Origin: Desarmillaria ectypa
Lineage: Eukaryota; Basidiomycota; Agaricomycetes; Agaricales; Physalacriaceae
Direction of reading: 5' to 3'
NCBI GenBank assembly: GCA_030407005.1
Contig: JAUDYN010000008.1
Coordinates: forward strand, 2,604,001 to 2,668,000
Length of the DNA: 64,000 nt
How positions within the stretch are numbered: the stretch's first letter is position 1; each line of letters opens with the position of its first letter. A program made the position numbers and the translations under genes. The notes beneath the pieces are model-generated. The model saw nothing but the letters and a program-made list of their open reading frames with translations, made no database searches and was not told where the DNA came from. Positions 1 to 11,625 of the stretch are shown in pieces.

Positions 1-1066
1 AACACTCCGGGGCGAGGACGATCGGGCCTGTGCCCCCGTTGATCTCCACGAGGTGTTTGTCTCCGTCGGATGAGAACGTGAGCTTTCGATGGTCGGTTAC
101 AGTCGCGAGCGTCCCTACAGTTCCGTCGAACCATCGTCCGTGCCGCGACTCGAGCTCGTCCGTCACCTCCGAGCGCACGATGTACACCGTCGTGTACGTT
201 GGCGTCAACAAGCTCCCGAGGAGGTTCACCAGGGACATCACCACGTACGGCGCGACGGTCAGAGAGAAAGCGACGTAGCCGTATCGTTCAATCTGATCGC
301 CGCGCGCACGGTAGAGCACATACGTAGAAGACACTGTCTGGAATATGGAGAGAATAATCTTGGCATTGTTGAGAGAGTAGGCAAGCTGCACGTTCTGGCT
401 ATTCCCGGGCGTGGAGATCACGGCAGTAGGTGGGACGAAGGCGAATGCGTAGCCTTCTGGCAACCGTTGTGACGCACCGTGTAGATGGAGCTTGCGCCAT
501 GCTGCGGAAGCGGTATCAGCGAGCATTGAATGTGAGGAGCGGACCCAGTCTGGGACATACACGTTCCATGTTGCCTTGGAGAGATCACTGAAATTCAGGT
601 TAACAAGTATTGTCTCTTATTAAAGTTATGCATACCTTTCACCGGATACTTTGACGGCATGCATAGTATGACCGGCAACCGGTGTCCACGTATTCGTGCG
701 TACGACCATGCACAGTGCCCCCGCAGCTGCGGCTTTCTGGAGGTCCGATCCTCCGCGATTCGCAAAGATGAGGATCCCGCGCGCGACGCTGTTGAGGCCT
801 CGGGCTACACCTGATGCTGGGAAGAGCAGTGACGTCCAAAAGCTAAGGGCCTGGTCGAAGACGGCTTCGCCAGGGTATGTCTGAACAGTAGCGGCATGGC
901 TGACGTAGTTTGAGAGGAAGAAGGTGACGACGGTGAACCATGTGGAGGGTGTACACAACAAGTTGGGTACACCGTGATCTGTGGTCCCAGAGGGAAATGT
1001 AATGTTCTCTACAGGCAATGCCGATGCTGCGAGGGGAAGGAACGAGGACAATAGGAATGCAGCCAT
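1..1066 (-). CDS. Agaricomycete multi-pass membrane protein, C-terminus cut by window edge
   Basis: Two exons are visible: 636-1066 and <1-587, joined by an intron at 588-635 (GTATGC...TTTCAG) that keeps the frame. I start at the Met at 1066 because it opens directly into a signal-peptide-like stretch (MAAFLLSSFLPLAASALP). An in-frame upstream Met at 1159 adds a Cys/His/Arg-rich leader that looks like untranslated sequence. Further hydrophobic stretches follow (STWFTVVTFFLSNYVSHAA; YVAFSLTVAPYVVMSLVNLL), suggesting an integral membrane protein. The motif DHGVPNLLCTP after the signal peptide resembles a family of uncharacterised membrane proteins common in agarics; this is from memory of the family, not a search. 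No catalytic motif is seen. The gene runs off the left edge, so its 3' end and full topology are unknown. Confidence 0.75.
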
Positions 1067-1997
1067 AGGACAGGAAGGAGCGGGAGCAGTTCGATGACGG
1101 TTAAGAGCAAACTCATGTTGCGTGGCTAGATGGTAACATCGGTCGTGGCTCAGTATCATTCGGCATGATCCTATTCGAGGGTTATTGAATGTCAGAATCC
1201 AGTCGGATCAGGGCCATAGTACCAAGACCTGTTACTTTCCGTGTGATTGTAAGGGCTGGGCCAGTGTGTAAAACACCGTATGCGGCAGGTCTGGTAGTTA
1301 GAGCAGCAGAGGTAGACGAAGATGGCACCGATGAGATCATCAGGCTGGAAGGACACATGGAAAGGAAGATTGTTAGGTAACTGGTATGATGCAAAGAGAC
1401 ACGGCTCTCAAACGGACTGTACAGAGGTCAGCATACATTTACAGCTGATGCACAGGACGACGTACCAGCACCAAGCCACAGAGTCAGTACGTTATGGTCC
1501 TTCGTTGAACGTAGCTCGTGACGACCCATACGGATGAGTCTGCAGAGACACCGCGGCTCCTTCAGAGAGACCGAAAGTCTCCGTTTCCATCAGTACAGAA
1601 GGACCAAGACCAGTGGCCCAGCACCGATGACCGACATGCAGCCGGATCAGCACCTGTGAAGTGCTACCAAGTCGTTTCCGCGTGTTATGAAGGGATGGGC
1701 TGAATCACAGAGGTCGACAATTGTGGCTATTGAATTCGCAGAAAAGTGAATAACTTCCAAATGCCAGGAAAGAACCGCCACTCACATAAGAGCGGCATTA
1801 TGATGGGACGAACAGCGCATCTAATATTTATCCCAACTGCAAGGCTGCGGCGCTACATGTCGTGCGCCGAATAATCTCCTGAATCAACGCTCGCCAATCT
1901 CTTTCCTTTAAATCACGGCATAGAAAAGTAAGGGAACAAGGATCGCCAGGGATCGCTCAAAAAGACAATTAATGGTGTCGGCATTGGGACAAAACGC
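1067..1997. other. Intergenic stretch without a supported gene
   Basis: Open frames here are short (at most about 80 codons) and overlap in several frames. One minus-strand frame at 1182-1394 has a hydrophobic start and Ser/Thr/Ala-rich body, but it has no clear initiation context, splice partners or family match. The last part (about 1730-1997) is AT-rich and leads into direct repeat A. Confidence 0.5.
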
Positions 1998-2358
1998 GGA
2001 GATGCTCGGAGTGATGATGGGACGGAGCAAAATGAGCACGTGGTCAGATTCCAACAGAAATAACTTTTCCTCTTCTTACCATATCCTCGATGTGGAGATC
2101 CTTCAATATCCGAATATCCGTTGGAAAGTTGAGAAATTTCAACCCTCAAATGGTCCACGTAAGAACCAAGAATGGTACACGTGAGTTCACGTATAGGTCT
2201 ATAGCGCGACCTTTGCAGCTCGTCCTTCCATATATATACTCAAATGAATACCACGAAGAAAAGTGCATTAACCATTAACACGCGTGAATAATATTTAGGG
2301 TATCAAAATGTGATCATAGCATAGTAGAGCAGTTATGGCGAAGAAAAAAACGGTGGAA

Positions 2359-2456
2359 TCAGCAAGAAAAATTAGCTGCAAACTGACAGGCCAGGATCTT
2401 CCGGGAGCACACAGTAGGGAGCATCCTCTCCACGTCTTTCATTGCAGTGACAGAGA
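2359..2456 (-). pseudogene. 3' tail of an F-box gene left by deletion
   Basis: About 32 codons plus stop match the end of the F-box gene at 11626-12933 (same TGA, same C-terminus ILACQFAANFSC). Upstream, on the minus strand, the reading frame stops matching at the deletion junction and runs into sequence that lies 5' of the GNAT gene in the other copy. Because a gene tail without its body is present, this copy lost sequence; the other copy did not gain it. Confidence 0.8.
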
Positions 2457-2846
2457 TATAACGTGCTTATCGATCCAGTCATTGGATTGGTGGGTCACGA
2501 TGAATACCCGCACACTGCTATTTTGCGCGATGAGTGTTGCCACATCTGAACAACGTAAGAGTGCTTGCCCGACACCTATTGGAGCTGCATTGGGCCGCCG
2601 TTGTTGACGAATATACGTATCTATGACGCGATCTGACCATCATGCGCAGATCCCCCGCCCGCAAATGAGTATAAAGGCTGCCCCCTTCGTTCCATCCTCT
2701 CCTCGCATATTTCCCTCCTTCGCCCACCATCTCTCTCTCATCCCACGAACATACCCGCTGCCGGCGGACCGTTGTATCCCAAAGTGATGCATTAGACTGT
2801 GTGTAGGTCCATCGTGTTGGATTATCCCGCTGTCTCCGCTCGGCCT

Positions 2847-2948
2847 ATGGATGATGCACCACTTACATCACCCCTCCACCCCTCTCGTGTCCATCGCCGC
2901 AAACTCTTGGTCAAGACATTCCCCAGAACCGCGCCTGGTAGACAATGA
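2847..2948 (+). other. Conserved short reading frame behind a TATA box (repeat A)
   Basis: A TATAAAG at about 2671 is followed by a pyrimidine-rich stretch and then a 33-codon frame (MDDAPLTSPLHPS...). The same arrangement is at 14928-15029 in the right copy of A, with two amino-acid changes and no frame break. It could be a real promoter with a short transcript or simply preserved sequence in a recent duplication. No family recognised. Confidence 0.2.
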
Positions 2949-3580
2949 GCCTACTAGCGTAAAGACTTGAATATTGATCGATGATCACTCAAGTATCGTC
3001 GTGAGAGCTGTACAATAATAAGTAGTGCACATCTGAAGTTTCAAGTTGTACAAAGTCATGGTACTATAAAGTACATCGATGGCTTGGTAGCAACGGCGCA
3101 GAAAATATTGACTGTTTCCTTTCTAGAGACCACTTGCCAGTGTGACTGCTACTACTACGATCCTTGATGATGTCATAGTTTCTCGTTTCCTCACCCGTTC
3201 GTTTATGCAAATTTCGCCAACCAGACTTCTTGCAAGTAAGAGAGTGAGACGACGGCTCCCCTTTTGCATGAAATATTCTTATGCTCATCAAGGTAGATAC
3301 TTTTTCGGAACGTAGGAATGAAAAGGTGCTCCACTTTGAGGCTGGCCATCATTGCAGGTTCTATCCAGGACGATTTTCTGCCAACTTTTCGAAGAATTAA
3401 ATGGAGAGGATTAGACGCTAAAAGTTGCACCGCATGATGTTGAATACTTCATTAGGAAGAAAAAATCGTAAATTCGGTATACATACTAACACAGATAGGA
3501 AATGAAGCACTCGACAAGAAACGATCCATTAAACGTAAGTTGCACCTTTTGACCGAAAGATGCGTATGAGCACTCGACAA

Positions 3581-4968
3581 TCACATCGCATCGCCAGCCT
3601 TTCTTTCCAGTCCAAGTTCGACAAGCTCAGGCTTCTTCGCGGCCCTTCCGACCAATACCTCAGCATTTCCTGATGATCGCAGAATCAGTCTATCCGCTCG
3701 TGTGTGCAACATAATAAGACCGACTCACCTCGAAGTTTATCTTTCAGCCCCAGCTTGCTGCCCGGATGATAACCGATACTGGCGCCATAACCACCATAAT
3801 CGCTACCACCACTACCAGAGACAGGACGATGAGAGCTAGTACGATTGTTCACAAAAGTCTGAGTATCATCACGTCCACCACCATATCCTACAGCGTCAGG
3901 AGGCTGACCAGATCCGGAAATAGGCGTACGAGACGGGATAGAACTATCACCTCTCCTGGAACCTGAATCTTGCTCAGTGGTGTCGGAGGTCGTGTCATGG
4001 CCCCGCTGATTATCATCACCCGAAGACTGATACTTGCCGGGAGAGGGCCAATCATCGAAAGACGAGGAGCTATTTCTGTCCACATTTGCCCTCGGCGCCT
4101 TGGGGTTACTGTTGGCGACGTGTCGGCCCTGTTCATCGTCGTGAAGAGCTGAGGAACCATGCTGAATGGATAAAGGCCGACCGTCCGAGGAGGCAGTGCG
4201 CGAATCACGATCTAAATCTGTAGCGTCGTAGGGTGACCTGCCGTAGTCGTTGGTGTCTGTTCTTTCCTCAGTGTCGTTACAACTAGCGCTGGTGTTTCTA
4301 CATTGAGTTTGATTTAACGTTAACAATAGATAGTGAAGGCCTTTGATGCTTACCTATGTTCTCTAAACCGACAGCAGTACCGAGATTGCGGTCTGCACTA
4401 CCTGTATCGTATTGTTCGCGACAAGTGGCGTGGTCGAGAATGACTTTCATAGCGGACTTCTTAGAGGTGATCAACTGAACTTGGATGGCGTTGCGAGAAA
4501 AATCGTAGACGTCCGCAATGCCGCGACAATGATATCCGGTCAGAGACGTATTCTCATCACGCACTCCGACATCCTCCGAAACATGGCTGACAACGTCAGA
4601 AAAACCCTCCTCTTGCTTGTCATGCAGATTGAACGTATATCCGGCTGTCAACAGGAACTGTCCAATGGCATGAAAGTACTTGTGCTCAACATAAACATCG
4701 AGCTCAGAGTCCGGATACCTGATGTACTCAAAGAACTGTACACCACTCGATCCGGAGATCAGGCGCCAAAGTCGGCTTGGAGAAGGCGGAATTTGTTTGC
4801 TTCCTCTTCCGTAAAGTAGAAGGAGAGTAGCTTCTTAGCTTGGATGGCAAAATAGAATTCCGCTGCTGCATTTTTGGCCTCGTCGGTCTGGCCAACGCAC
4901 ACGAGGTCCAGAGGGGAAAGCAATGGGAATATGTGATTTTTAAGGAACTCGAAGGTTCTGAAAGACAT
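3581..4968 (-). pseudogene. Chimera: nucleotidyltransferase-like 5' half fused to CsbD-like Ser/Gly/Asp-rich 3' half (left arm)
   Basis: The Met at 4968 opens an N-terminal part with the pattern ISGSSGVQFF followed by PDSELDVYV. This fits the GS...D-x-E/D layout of nucleotidyltransferase-fold proteins that are common and uncharacterised in agarics (inference). The frame between FGA and LISGSS is shifted by one base in both arms, without splice sites, so the copy is broken. At about 4438 the frame passes directly into YDTGSADRNLG, which belongs to the Ser/Gly/Asp-rich gene also found at 9657-11149. The tail ends in GLKDKLRGNAEVLVGRATKK, a CsbD-like motif, reached through an intron near 3660-3730. 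An intron-like 56 nt segment near 4297-4352 has one extra base compared with the right arm, which breaks read-through. Transcription is possible but a normal product is unlikely. Confidence 0.6.
4181..4438 (-). repeat. Internal direct repeat in block E, 3' copy
   Basis: This segment matches 9662-10264 in the same orientation. The match starts at the Cys-Arg just before YDTGSAD and ends after TAS-S/L-D. The other copy carries about 345 bp more, with extra exons, so this copy has an internal deletion. The two copies bracket the nuclease gene and the nucleotidyltransferase half, and mark where one CsbD-like gene appears to have been split. Confidence 0.7.
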
Positions 4969-5486
4969 TTAGCATTGTCTCAAGGCGAGTCAGAAAATTA
5001 ACACACACACACATTATTCAGGTATGGTCGCATACTCGTTGGAAGTGTAAAATATGAGTGCCCTCATCCAGAATGTATTCAATACATACGTGTCCATCTC
5101 CACGTCAAAATAGTATCGAAAACGCTAGAACAGCATGAGTACAATTTAAGTGTAATAGAACGGTAGAATGCGTAGGATATGTCTTTTAATTTTTTCAGAG
5201 AGTGCCACTATGTGTAAGAAACGGGAGAGTAAAATTTCATAATCACGTCACGGCGTCGACTCACGGTCGCGTATCGACTTGGGCACGTGGTTGCAATGAA
5301 TCGGCAAACTCGGCAATTATAGTTGACTAGTACGGCCAGCAACTTATCACGCTGTTAGCTTGGACGTTCGGGCCGTCCGCCAGTAGGCATACCCTACATC
5401 AATGTAAGCATTAGCCACACTGCTTTTCAAGCGATCCTTATGACCGTTTCTCAGTGATACTCTCTCCAACTTGAAGCTTCACTGGC

Positions 5487-8400
5487 ATGCCCCCAGCAGC
5501 TGTCAAATTGCACTATGTTGCCTCTGAATCGGATTGGCCTGTAGAAGTTCGCCAGATTTCTTGTCTGCTCTCAAAGCCTGTTTCTCGTTCTGTGTTTTCC
5601 GGAACGTATCCTCGAATGACATCCTTGTACTCTGACCTCTTCGATGAACTGGAGAGCGCCACATTACCCGGCCTTTCTGTCGTGGAACAAGACTCGCAGC
5701 CGATTCTTGGTTTCTTGGATATTATACTGGAGACGGTATCCTCGCTTCGACGGATGCAACAAGACCCTCACCCTTTCACTATGCCTATTTGGTCAACGCT
5801 AGTCCGAGCATTGTGCTATTCCTGCTATAACGACGTTGAGATATTGTGAGTGGCGCCATATATGATGATACCTATGTTTCTTACCCGTGCAATTTAGTAC
5901 CGACACCCCTTTTATTCTTCCTAGGAACTTTGTAGAATCCGTTTGCGATGGACATGCATTGACGCTTATTTCTTTTCTCTACAAGAACGCACCACTATCT
6001 ACATCACACTCGGATGTGGATCCAGTTGACAGCAATGATTCTAACCAATGCCCTTCGGAATCAAGCGCAGTGCTCGCAGACGAAGAAGGCTCGGATCCTG
6101 TCAGTGACAGCCAACGCGATGCTCAGACATTTTCATCCGAGTCAGACGATGTATGTGAAGGCGACATATTCGCCGAGTTCGATCCTCCCACGGAATCGGA
6201 AGAGTGGCCACGTCGCTATTTTTCATCTCCACCATCGAAGGCTTCCAGTCATAGCTCGCTCGATATGTCGTTTCACGCGCACATCCTTCCAGGTAGAGGT
6301 CGTCGTATCGATGCCGTTCTACCTATTATCTGCATCGCAGATAGGGAGAACATAGTGCCTCTCATTGGTAGTGTGGCCTACCAAAGACGCGTTTGGGGGA
6401 TAGAAGATCCCGTCGTAGGTATCATTATCCCCAGGAATGGGTTTTCAGCACAGGTTATTTTGGGATGGACAGATCGACCTGATTTGAGTAGCAATACAGA
6501 GTCACCGGATGATCACACGGTTGATGACTTGGTGAGTCACTATTTGACCGTTTGTTCATCCTTAGGCTCATTAAGTAGTAGCCTATAGTGCACATCGCGT
6601 ACTCAGACATACCGTGTGTGGCCAATGGTGTTTTCAATCTGACGGATCCCATCTCGGCCATTGCATTTTCGCAATTTATTGTCGATCTCCGTGATCAATA
6701 TGATAAGGTTGTACTGGAGTGTTGTGATACTCGGGTGTCTGCCAATACGTCTCTTTCGTGGAGATCGGATCTTATCGATCGCCCAATGCCTTCTGATTGG
6801 GAGGGAAAGGGAGAGGAATCTGTCGCCTCCTGGATTCGGAGTGTAAGAACAGCGAGCAGTGCCGAGTGCGTGGACGCAATAGGCTGACTTTGAATATACT
6901 CGTCTAATATCTGATAGAACCGACGACGACCCATCACCATACCCTATTACACCCCCTCCGACCCAGCGATTCCACCACATACCAATGTCTGATCGAAACG
7001 AATCACGCAAGAAACTTGTTCGAGGAGAACAGTCGTGCGTATATATAACCTTCTTACTCATTGCGAATGATTGATCTGTCGCCCGGGACAAATGCAGTGT
7101 TACTTCTGAAGCCGTGAAAGCGACACAGAGCAAAAAAGATCAACCTGGGTCCCGGAAAGGCTCAGGTACGACATCTACGTGAGTTTGGGCGCTTGGTAGT
7201 AATAAGATCGGTGCTAACCTCTTGGTGTAGAAGTTCAGCTCCGAAGTAAGTAGATCATCTGAAGTTACGTCGCTGCTGCAGTCAACAAATGAATGATAGG
7301 TCTCAAGTTTCGGGATTGAATGCCTCGTCATTGTATGTCTCATCCCTCGAAGCCGTAGATAGCTGACAAACGGTGCATATACAGAAATTCCGCGTAACGA
7401 TGTTTTCCCTGCCGATTTAGTACGTTCTGACGATGTGCATAGATTGCAGTCGGGTTCAAGCGGGATCTTATCCTGCTCAAGGTCAGTTATCACTTCAGGG
7501 ATTTCGTTTCTATCGCTGACTTTGATTGGACCAGATTCGCTAACAAAGCAGAAAACGGAATTGACGCGGCAAAATCACTCTCCATCACCACTTATACCTA
7601 CGACAGATATATCTTCTCCGTGTGCGTTGCGCTATTACCGAACCTCGACAAATTCAAGAACCAACAACACATCAATGAGTACGTCCGGATATATGAATCT
7701 TTGACGTGTTTCGTGGACCCTGGATGGCAGAGTATGGTACGTGCGAATATCCACTCTGACCATTCAACTATAAACGATTTCCTCAGAGCGAGTTACCAAT
7801 AGTGGAAGGATCCTATCTTGAAGCCATCAAGGCGTGCTTCTGGGACCAACTCGTGACTATTCGAGAGAGACGGCGAGAAAACCCCCTTCGATCAATAGAC
7901 GACTCACATCAGCAAGCGATCTCTGAACGTCTATCACTATTGTTCTGGGCAACCCTCGGAGCTTTTTCACGTGGTCAGCGCAAGTCTGTCAATGAAGCAG
8001 AATCCCGTCTACAATGGGATATGCTATTGTTCCATGTTTTGAACAGCATTGATTCCACCGGTATTCATGTGAGACCATTGTAAGTTGTTTCTTCTTTAAC
8101 ACGTCAGAACGTCCGACGTAAGGATTTTATAGATTTGAGCGAACTATTTTGCTTTCTCGGAACCGCCTCGTGGACGAACTTCTTACGAAGAACGTCAAGG
8201 ATGTCCGCGCTAGTGCGATAGACCGATCAGAGGACTACTATAATCTCTGTTTGGCTTCTCAACTCGCCGACGTCTTTCCAGCCAATAGCACGGCAGCAAA
8301 CATAATCAGATCACGGGAACTCTCAGCTCTAATGGTTGCGAACTATCTGTTACAGCAGACACCTCGTCTTTTCCAAGCGACAGCAATCAGAGCCATTCAT

Positions 8401-9477
8401 CGTCGTGCCAGTAGCGAACCACACACCGGAACGTGTGATGCAGTTGTCGTTCTTACCACTGATGCACTCTTGTTGCCTACTACCGACTGCAAGATACCTA
8501 AATTCATCACTGTACCGCATGATGGTAGTCGGGGGCTATTTCCTCCACCGCATGATGATGATGATGATGATGATGTGCTGCTTCCTTCCTCTCAGCCAGC
8601 GGCCACCCTGCTACCCCGTTTACCCCGTTTAGACGAGGAGCAGCCTGCCTATTCCTCAGAAACTACGATTGAACCTGTCACTCTCAATGATTTCAAGGCG
8701 GCATGGAAATCCTCGCGCAACTCATTTTTAACTGGGTTCTCTGAGACCGGTCATGTTGTGGATGAGAATGGGATGCTTTGCACAGACATTCGACAGCTGT
8801 GTGATAGGATCGCCAATGCTGTACCTGCAGAACTCTTTGGGAAAACTCTCTTCGCCATCCTTGTTGTTGAGCATAAGAAACCACTTGATGATGCAGCTAA
8901 GGCGTTGAACCAGGCAAGAGCTTATGTAGAGGCTGCCGTCAGGCTGCTGCAAGCTCATGGAATAACTGGACTGCCCGTGTTTGCGCTTGCTACAAATGGC
9001 AACCATGGTGTGGTGTTAATGGCATGGCATAGTGAAACCACTGAGGTATGCTTATCCTATCTCCTTTGAGGCTGCAGTTTTGATTACTTTGTACAGAAAG
9101 TCTACCTTATTGACCGATCAGTGCAACGATTTAATATATCATCACCCATAGAAGTTTTCCATTTTGCAATGTTTCTTCTTCGCCTCAGAGATTATTATAT
9201 GAATTATTTTCAGGAGCATCCAGACCAGATCAAAGCAGCAAACAAAGCAGCACGAGAGATGGCAATAAAGGCAGAGAGGAAGTTGGAAGAGGCCAAGGAG
9301 CGGGCAAGCAAGGAAGGCTTGGATCCAGATAAAGCTGAGGTCCATATAAACTGGGGATGGTGGAAATCTTCTCAGATGAGGCGGCCTTCACGACCTAAAG
9401 AGTTGAGCAAGGAAGAGGTGAACTCCAAGTTGGAGAAAGTGGACCAGGATCTAGGAAGCTTACACTTGTCATCTTAG
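5487..9477 (+). CDS. Large multi-exon protein with C-terminal PD-(D/E)XK nuclease-like domain (left arm copy)
   Basis: Start MPPAAVKLHYVAS at 5487. Clear exons are 5487-5845, 5898-6531 and one from 6582, then several small ones between about 6900 and 7480, then about 7534-7735, 7788-8080, 8134-9044 and 9097-9477. The donor near 6843 was not resolved because phases do not close with any conserved GT. The product is about 1,100 residues. The last third has Asp in GTCDAVVVL (8437), E-H-K in LVVEHKKP (8869-8877), Q-x3-Y in QARAY (8911) and the strand LPVFALATNGNHG. That order of strand, ExK strand, QxxxY helix and strand is the restriction-endonuclease-like fold. An acidic Asp run and Pro-rich linkers separate domains, and the tail is a Lys/Glu-rich coiled-coil-like helix. 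Function is unknown; DNA cleavage is inferred from motifs only. Every long exon is open in this copy. Confidence 0.75.
8551..8576 (+). repeat. GAT trinucleotide run coding for poly-Asp
   Basis: A run of GAT codons encodes seven consecutive Asp after PPPH in the nuclease-like protein. The right arm has the same site interrupted (E, D, D, N, D, D), so this is one of the few places where the two arms differ by coding changes. Confidence 0.8.
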
Positions 9478-9656
9478 ATATACTTCATGTCATACACAAT
9501 CCATTGGATTGTTTCAGATTTCCATTTGCTAGTGTCTGAAATGTTCACATAAAATCTCTTACTTGTAAATAAATACTAGAACTGCATAGCATGGCCCAAC
9601 TGGACACATGGACATAGATAATTATATTCACATTTGTACAACAAATACTAATCATG

Positions 9657-11149
9657 CTAATGACTGTCCAAGGAGGCAGTCCACGAATAACGACCTATAT
9701 CTGTGGCGTTGTAGGGTGACCTCCCATAGTCGTTGGTGTCTGTTCTCTCCTCGGTGTCGTTACAACTACTGCTAATGCTTCTACCTTTGGGACCGCTGCT
9801 CCGATAGGTGCTGTTGTCTGCACCAGGAGCACTTTGAAGGAAATGAGTCCACGAAAGCACAATAAGGCAATAAGTACACAAGAAGACATACCGCTTGTCG
9901 TAGAAGCGATCATACCTGGATCATTGGCTCCAGCGAATTCTGTACTTTCTTCGCTTTTACTGCCAACGTCGCCTGAAAACCATGAGATTTTGGAATACAA
10001 ATGGCGGTAGCACTCACGAGTCGTAGCTTTCTCAGAGACGCCAGCAAGTGCACTCCTCCTTGACTCGTCATAGCTTCTTACATTCTTGCTATCGCCAGTA
10101 TGATAGCTCGTAGATCGTACGCCAGACGATACTGCTACATTGGGTTAGATCAACACTAACGATAGATAGTGAAAAACTTTGATGCTTACCTATGCTCTCT
10201 AAACCGACAGCAGTACCGAGACTGCGGTCTGCACTACCCGTATCATATTTATCGCGAGAAGTGGAGGGGTCGCCAGCTGAAAGCATACAATTAACCCCGT
10301 GAAATATCACTTGAATCTTGAAACCAACCTGCGGAGCTGTCGGTACCAAATGAGCTTGGAGAGTCGCCAGCATAACCTATACAAAATGATTTAAAATCAT
10401 GATAGATATCAACCGTGGACTTACCTGAAGATTCGTCGCACACCGAATTCTCGCGCGCCCAGCCAGAGGACCCAGAGTCATACCCATTGCTGATAGGTTG
10501 GCCAATATCACCAGCTCCAAAGTCGTCATTACCCGTATCTGGGACGCTGTTAGCTTGGTTAGAACGAGACTATTTATTTACTCACTACTACCCCCGGCAC
10601 CATGACTTCGCAGCTCGACTGAGCGACCAACACCTTGATCATGACCTTCGTATTCATCGCTGTTGCGACTCGACGTGATATCGCGACTACTTGAATCTTA
10701 TAGAATGACGAAAAGCACGAATACATTGCGCATAGATAGAGTGTAATTACCGCTCTCGGACTCGTCGTCGCCGCCGCCGTCGGGCACATAATTATCGTAT
10801 CTAATGGACCCAGTATTCATGTAAGAATCTTCGCCGGTGTAACCTGGTCATTATAATAAACGAGAGGACGTAAGCTGAGAGCTGGAAACTTGCTGGTAGA
10901 TGCACCCGAAGGTTCAGAGCCCATTCTTGCCCCTTCATTGAATCTGCCACGGGAGTTATGGGAATAAGAGGTGGTGTCATCATCTGTATCAACATCCGAA
11001 ATATTATTTGCTTGAGCGGGAAGTAACAGAAGCGTTTATGCACCGCAATTCTGCGATTGGACATCCGTCTTTCTTGAGGTATGATTGCATTCTGCAGCAC
11101 GAGAATTATACTCATTGTTGCGACGAGGATTAGATTGGTCGTAAGACAT
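9657..11149 (-). CDS. Ser/Gly/Asp-rich protein, 5' part of a split CsbD-like gene (left arm)
   Basis: Starts MSYDQSNPRRNNEYNS at 11149. Short exons spliced by typical introns (for example GTAAGTCCAC...TTTGTATAG near 10375-10425) give a disordered chain rich in Ser, Gly, Asp and Tyr, with segments such as YDTGSADRSLGTAVG and TDTNDYGRSPYNATD. It stops at LDSH just where its relative at 3581-4438 continues into a CsbD-like C-terminus, so this copy lacks that tail. The last intron acceptor is changed relative to the right arm, which moves the final exon out of frame unless another acceptor is used. It is probably a truncated, decaying gene. CsbD-like proteins are small stress-associated proteins; no function can be assigned here. 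Confidence 0.5.
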
Positions 11150-11625
11150 TGATTGTTAGAGAGCAGTGGAAGGCTTTCTCCCGATAGTGATCTGGGGATT
11201 TATAGTAGTCTTAACCATGACGGTGGTGAGCGCATCGTTGTCTCCATGACGTCAACTGAGACTGGAGGCAGGCGAAGTTGGCGATGATGGGGAGCAAAAT
11301 GCGCACGTGGTCAGATTCCAACAGAAATAACTTTTCCTCTTCTTACCATATCCTCAATGTGGAGATCCTTCGATATGCGAATATCCATTGGAAGGTTGAG
11401 AAATTTCAACCCTAAAATGGTCCGCGTAAGAACCAAGAACGGTACGCCTGAATTTAAGTATAGGTCTATAGCGCGACCTTTGCAGCTCGTCCTTCCATAT
11501 ATATACTCAAATGAATACCACGAAGAAAAGTGCATTAACCATTAACACGCGTGAATAATATTTAGGGTATCAAAATGTGATCATAGCATAGTAGAGCAGT
11601 TATGGCGAAGAAAAAAACGGTGGAA

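Larger units (their letters stand above)
1998..3459. repeat. Direct repeat A, left copy (internally deleted)
   Basis: This 1.46 kb stretch matches 11284-15541 in the same orientation. Its first part (to about 2456) matches 11284-11721 and its second part (from about 2455) matches 14540-15541, both at roughly 95 percent or better by eye. The 2.8 kb between those segments in the other copy, holding most of an F-box gene and a GNAT gene, is missing here. The junction lies in a 2-3 nt overlap (AGA). The copy ends at about 3459, exactly where block E starts. Confidence 0.85.
3459..11288. repeat. Block E, left arm of a 7.8 kb inverted repeat
   Basis: Position x here pairs with about 36644-x in the right arm at 25357-33180. 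The coordinate sum drifts only from 36640 to 36645 across the whole length, so indels are few. Protein frames differ by about 1-2 percent. Both ends are abrupt: homology stops at 3459/33180 and at about 11288/25357. It contains, in order, a chimeric nucleotidyltransferase/CsbD-like gene (minus), the large nuclease-like gene (plus) and a truncated CsbD-like gene (minus). I see no terminal inverted repeats or clear short target-site duplication at the block ends. Confidence 0.9.
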
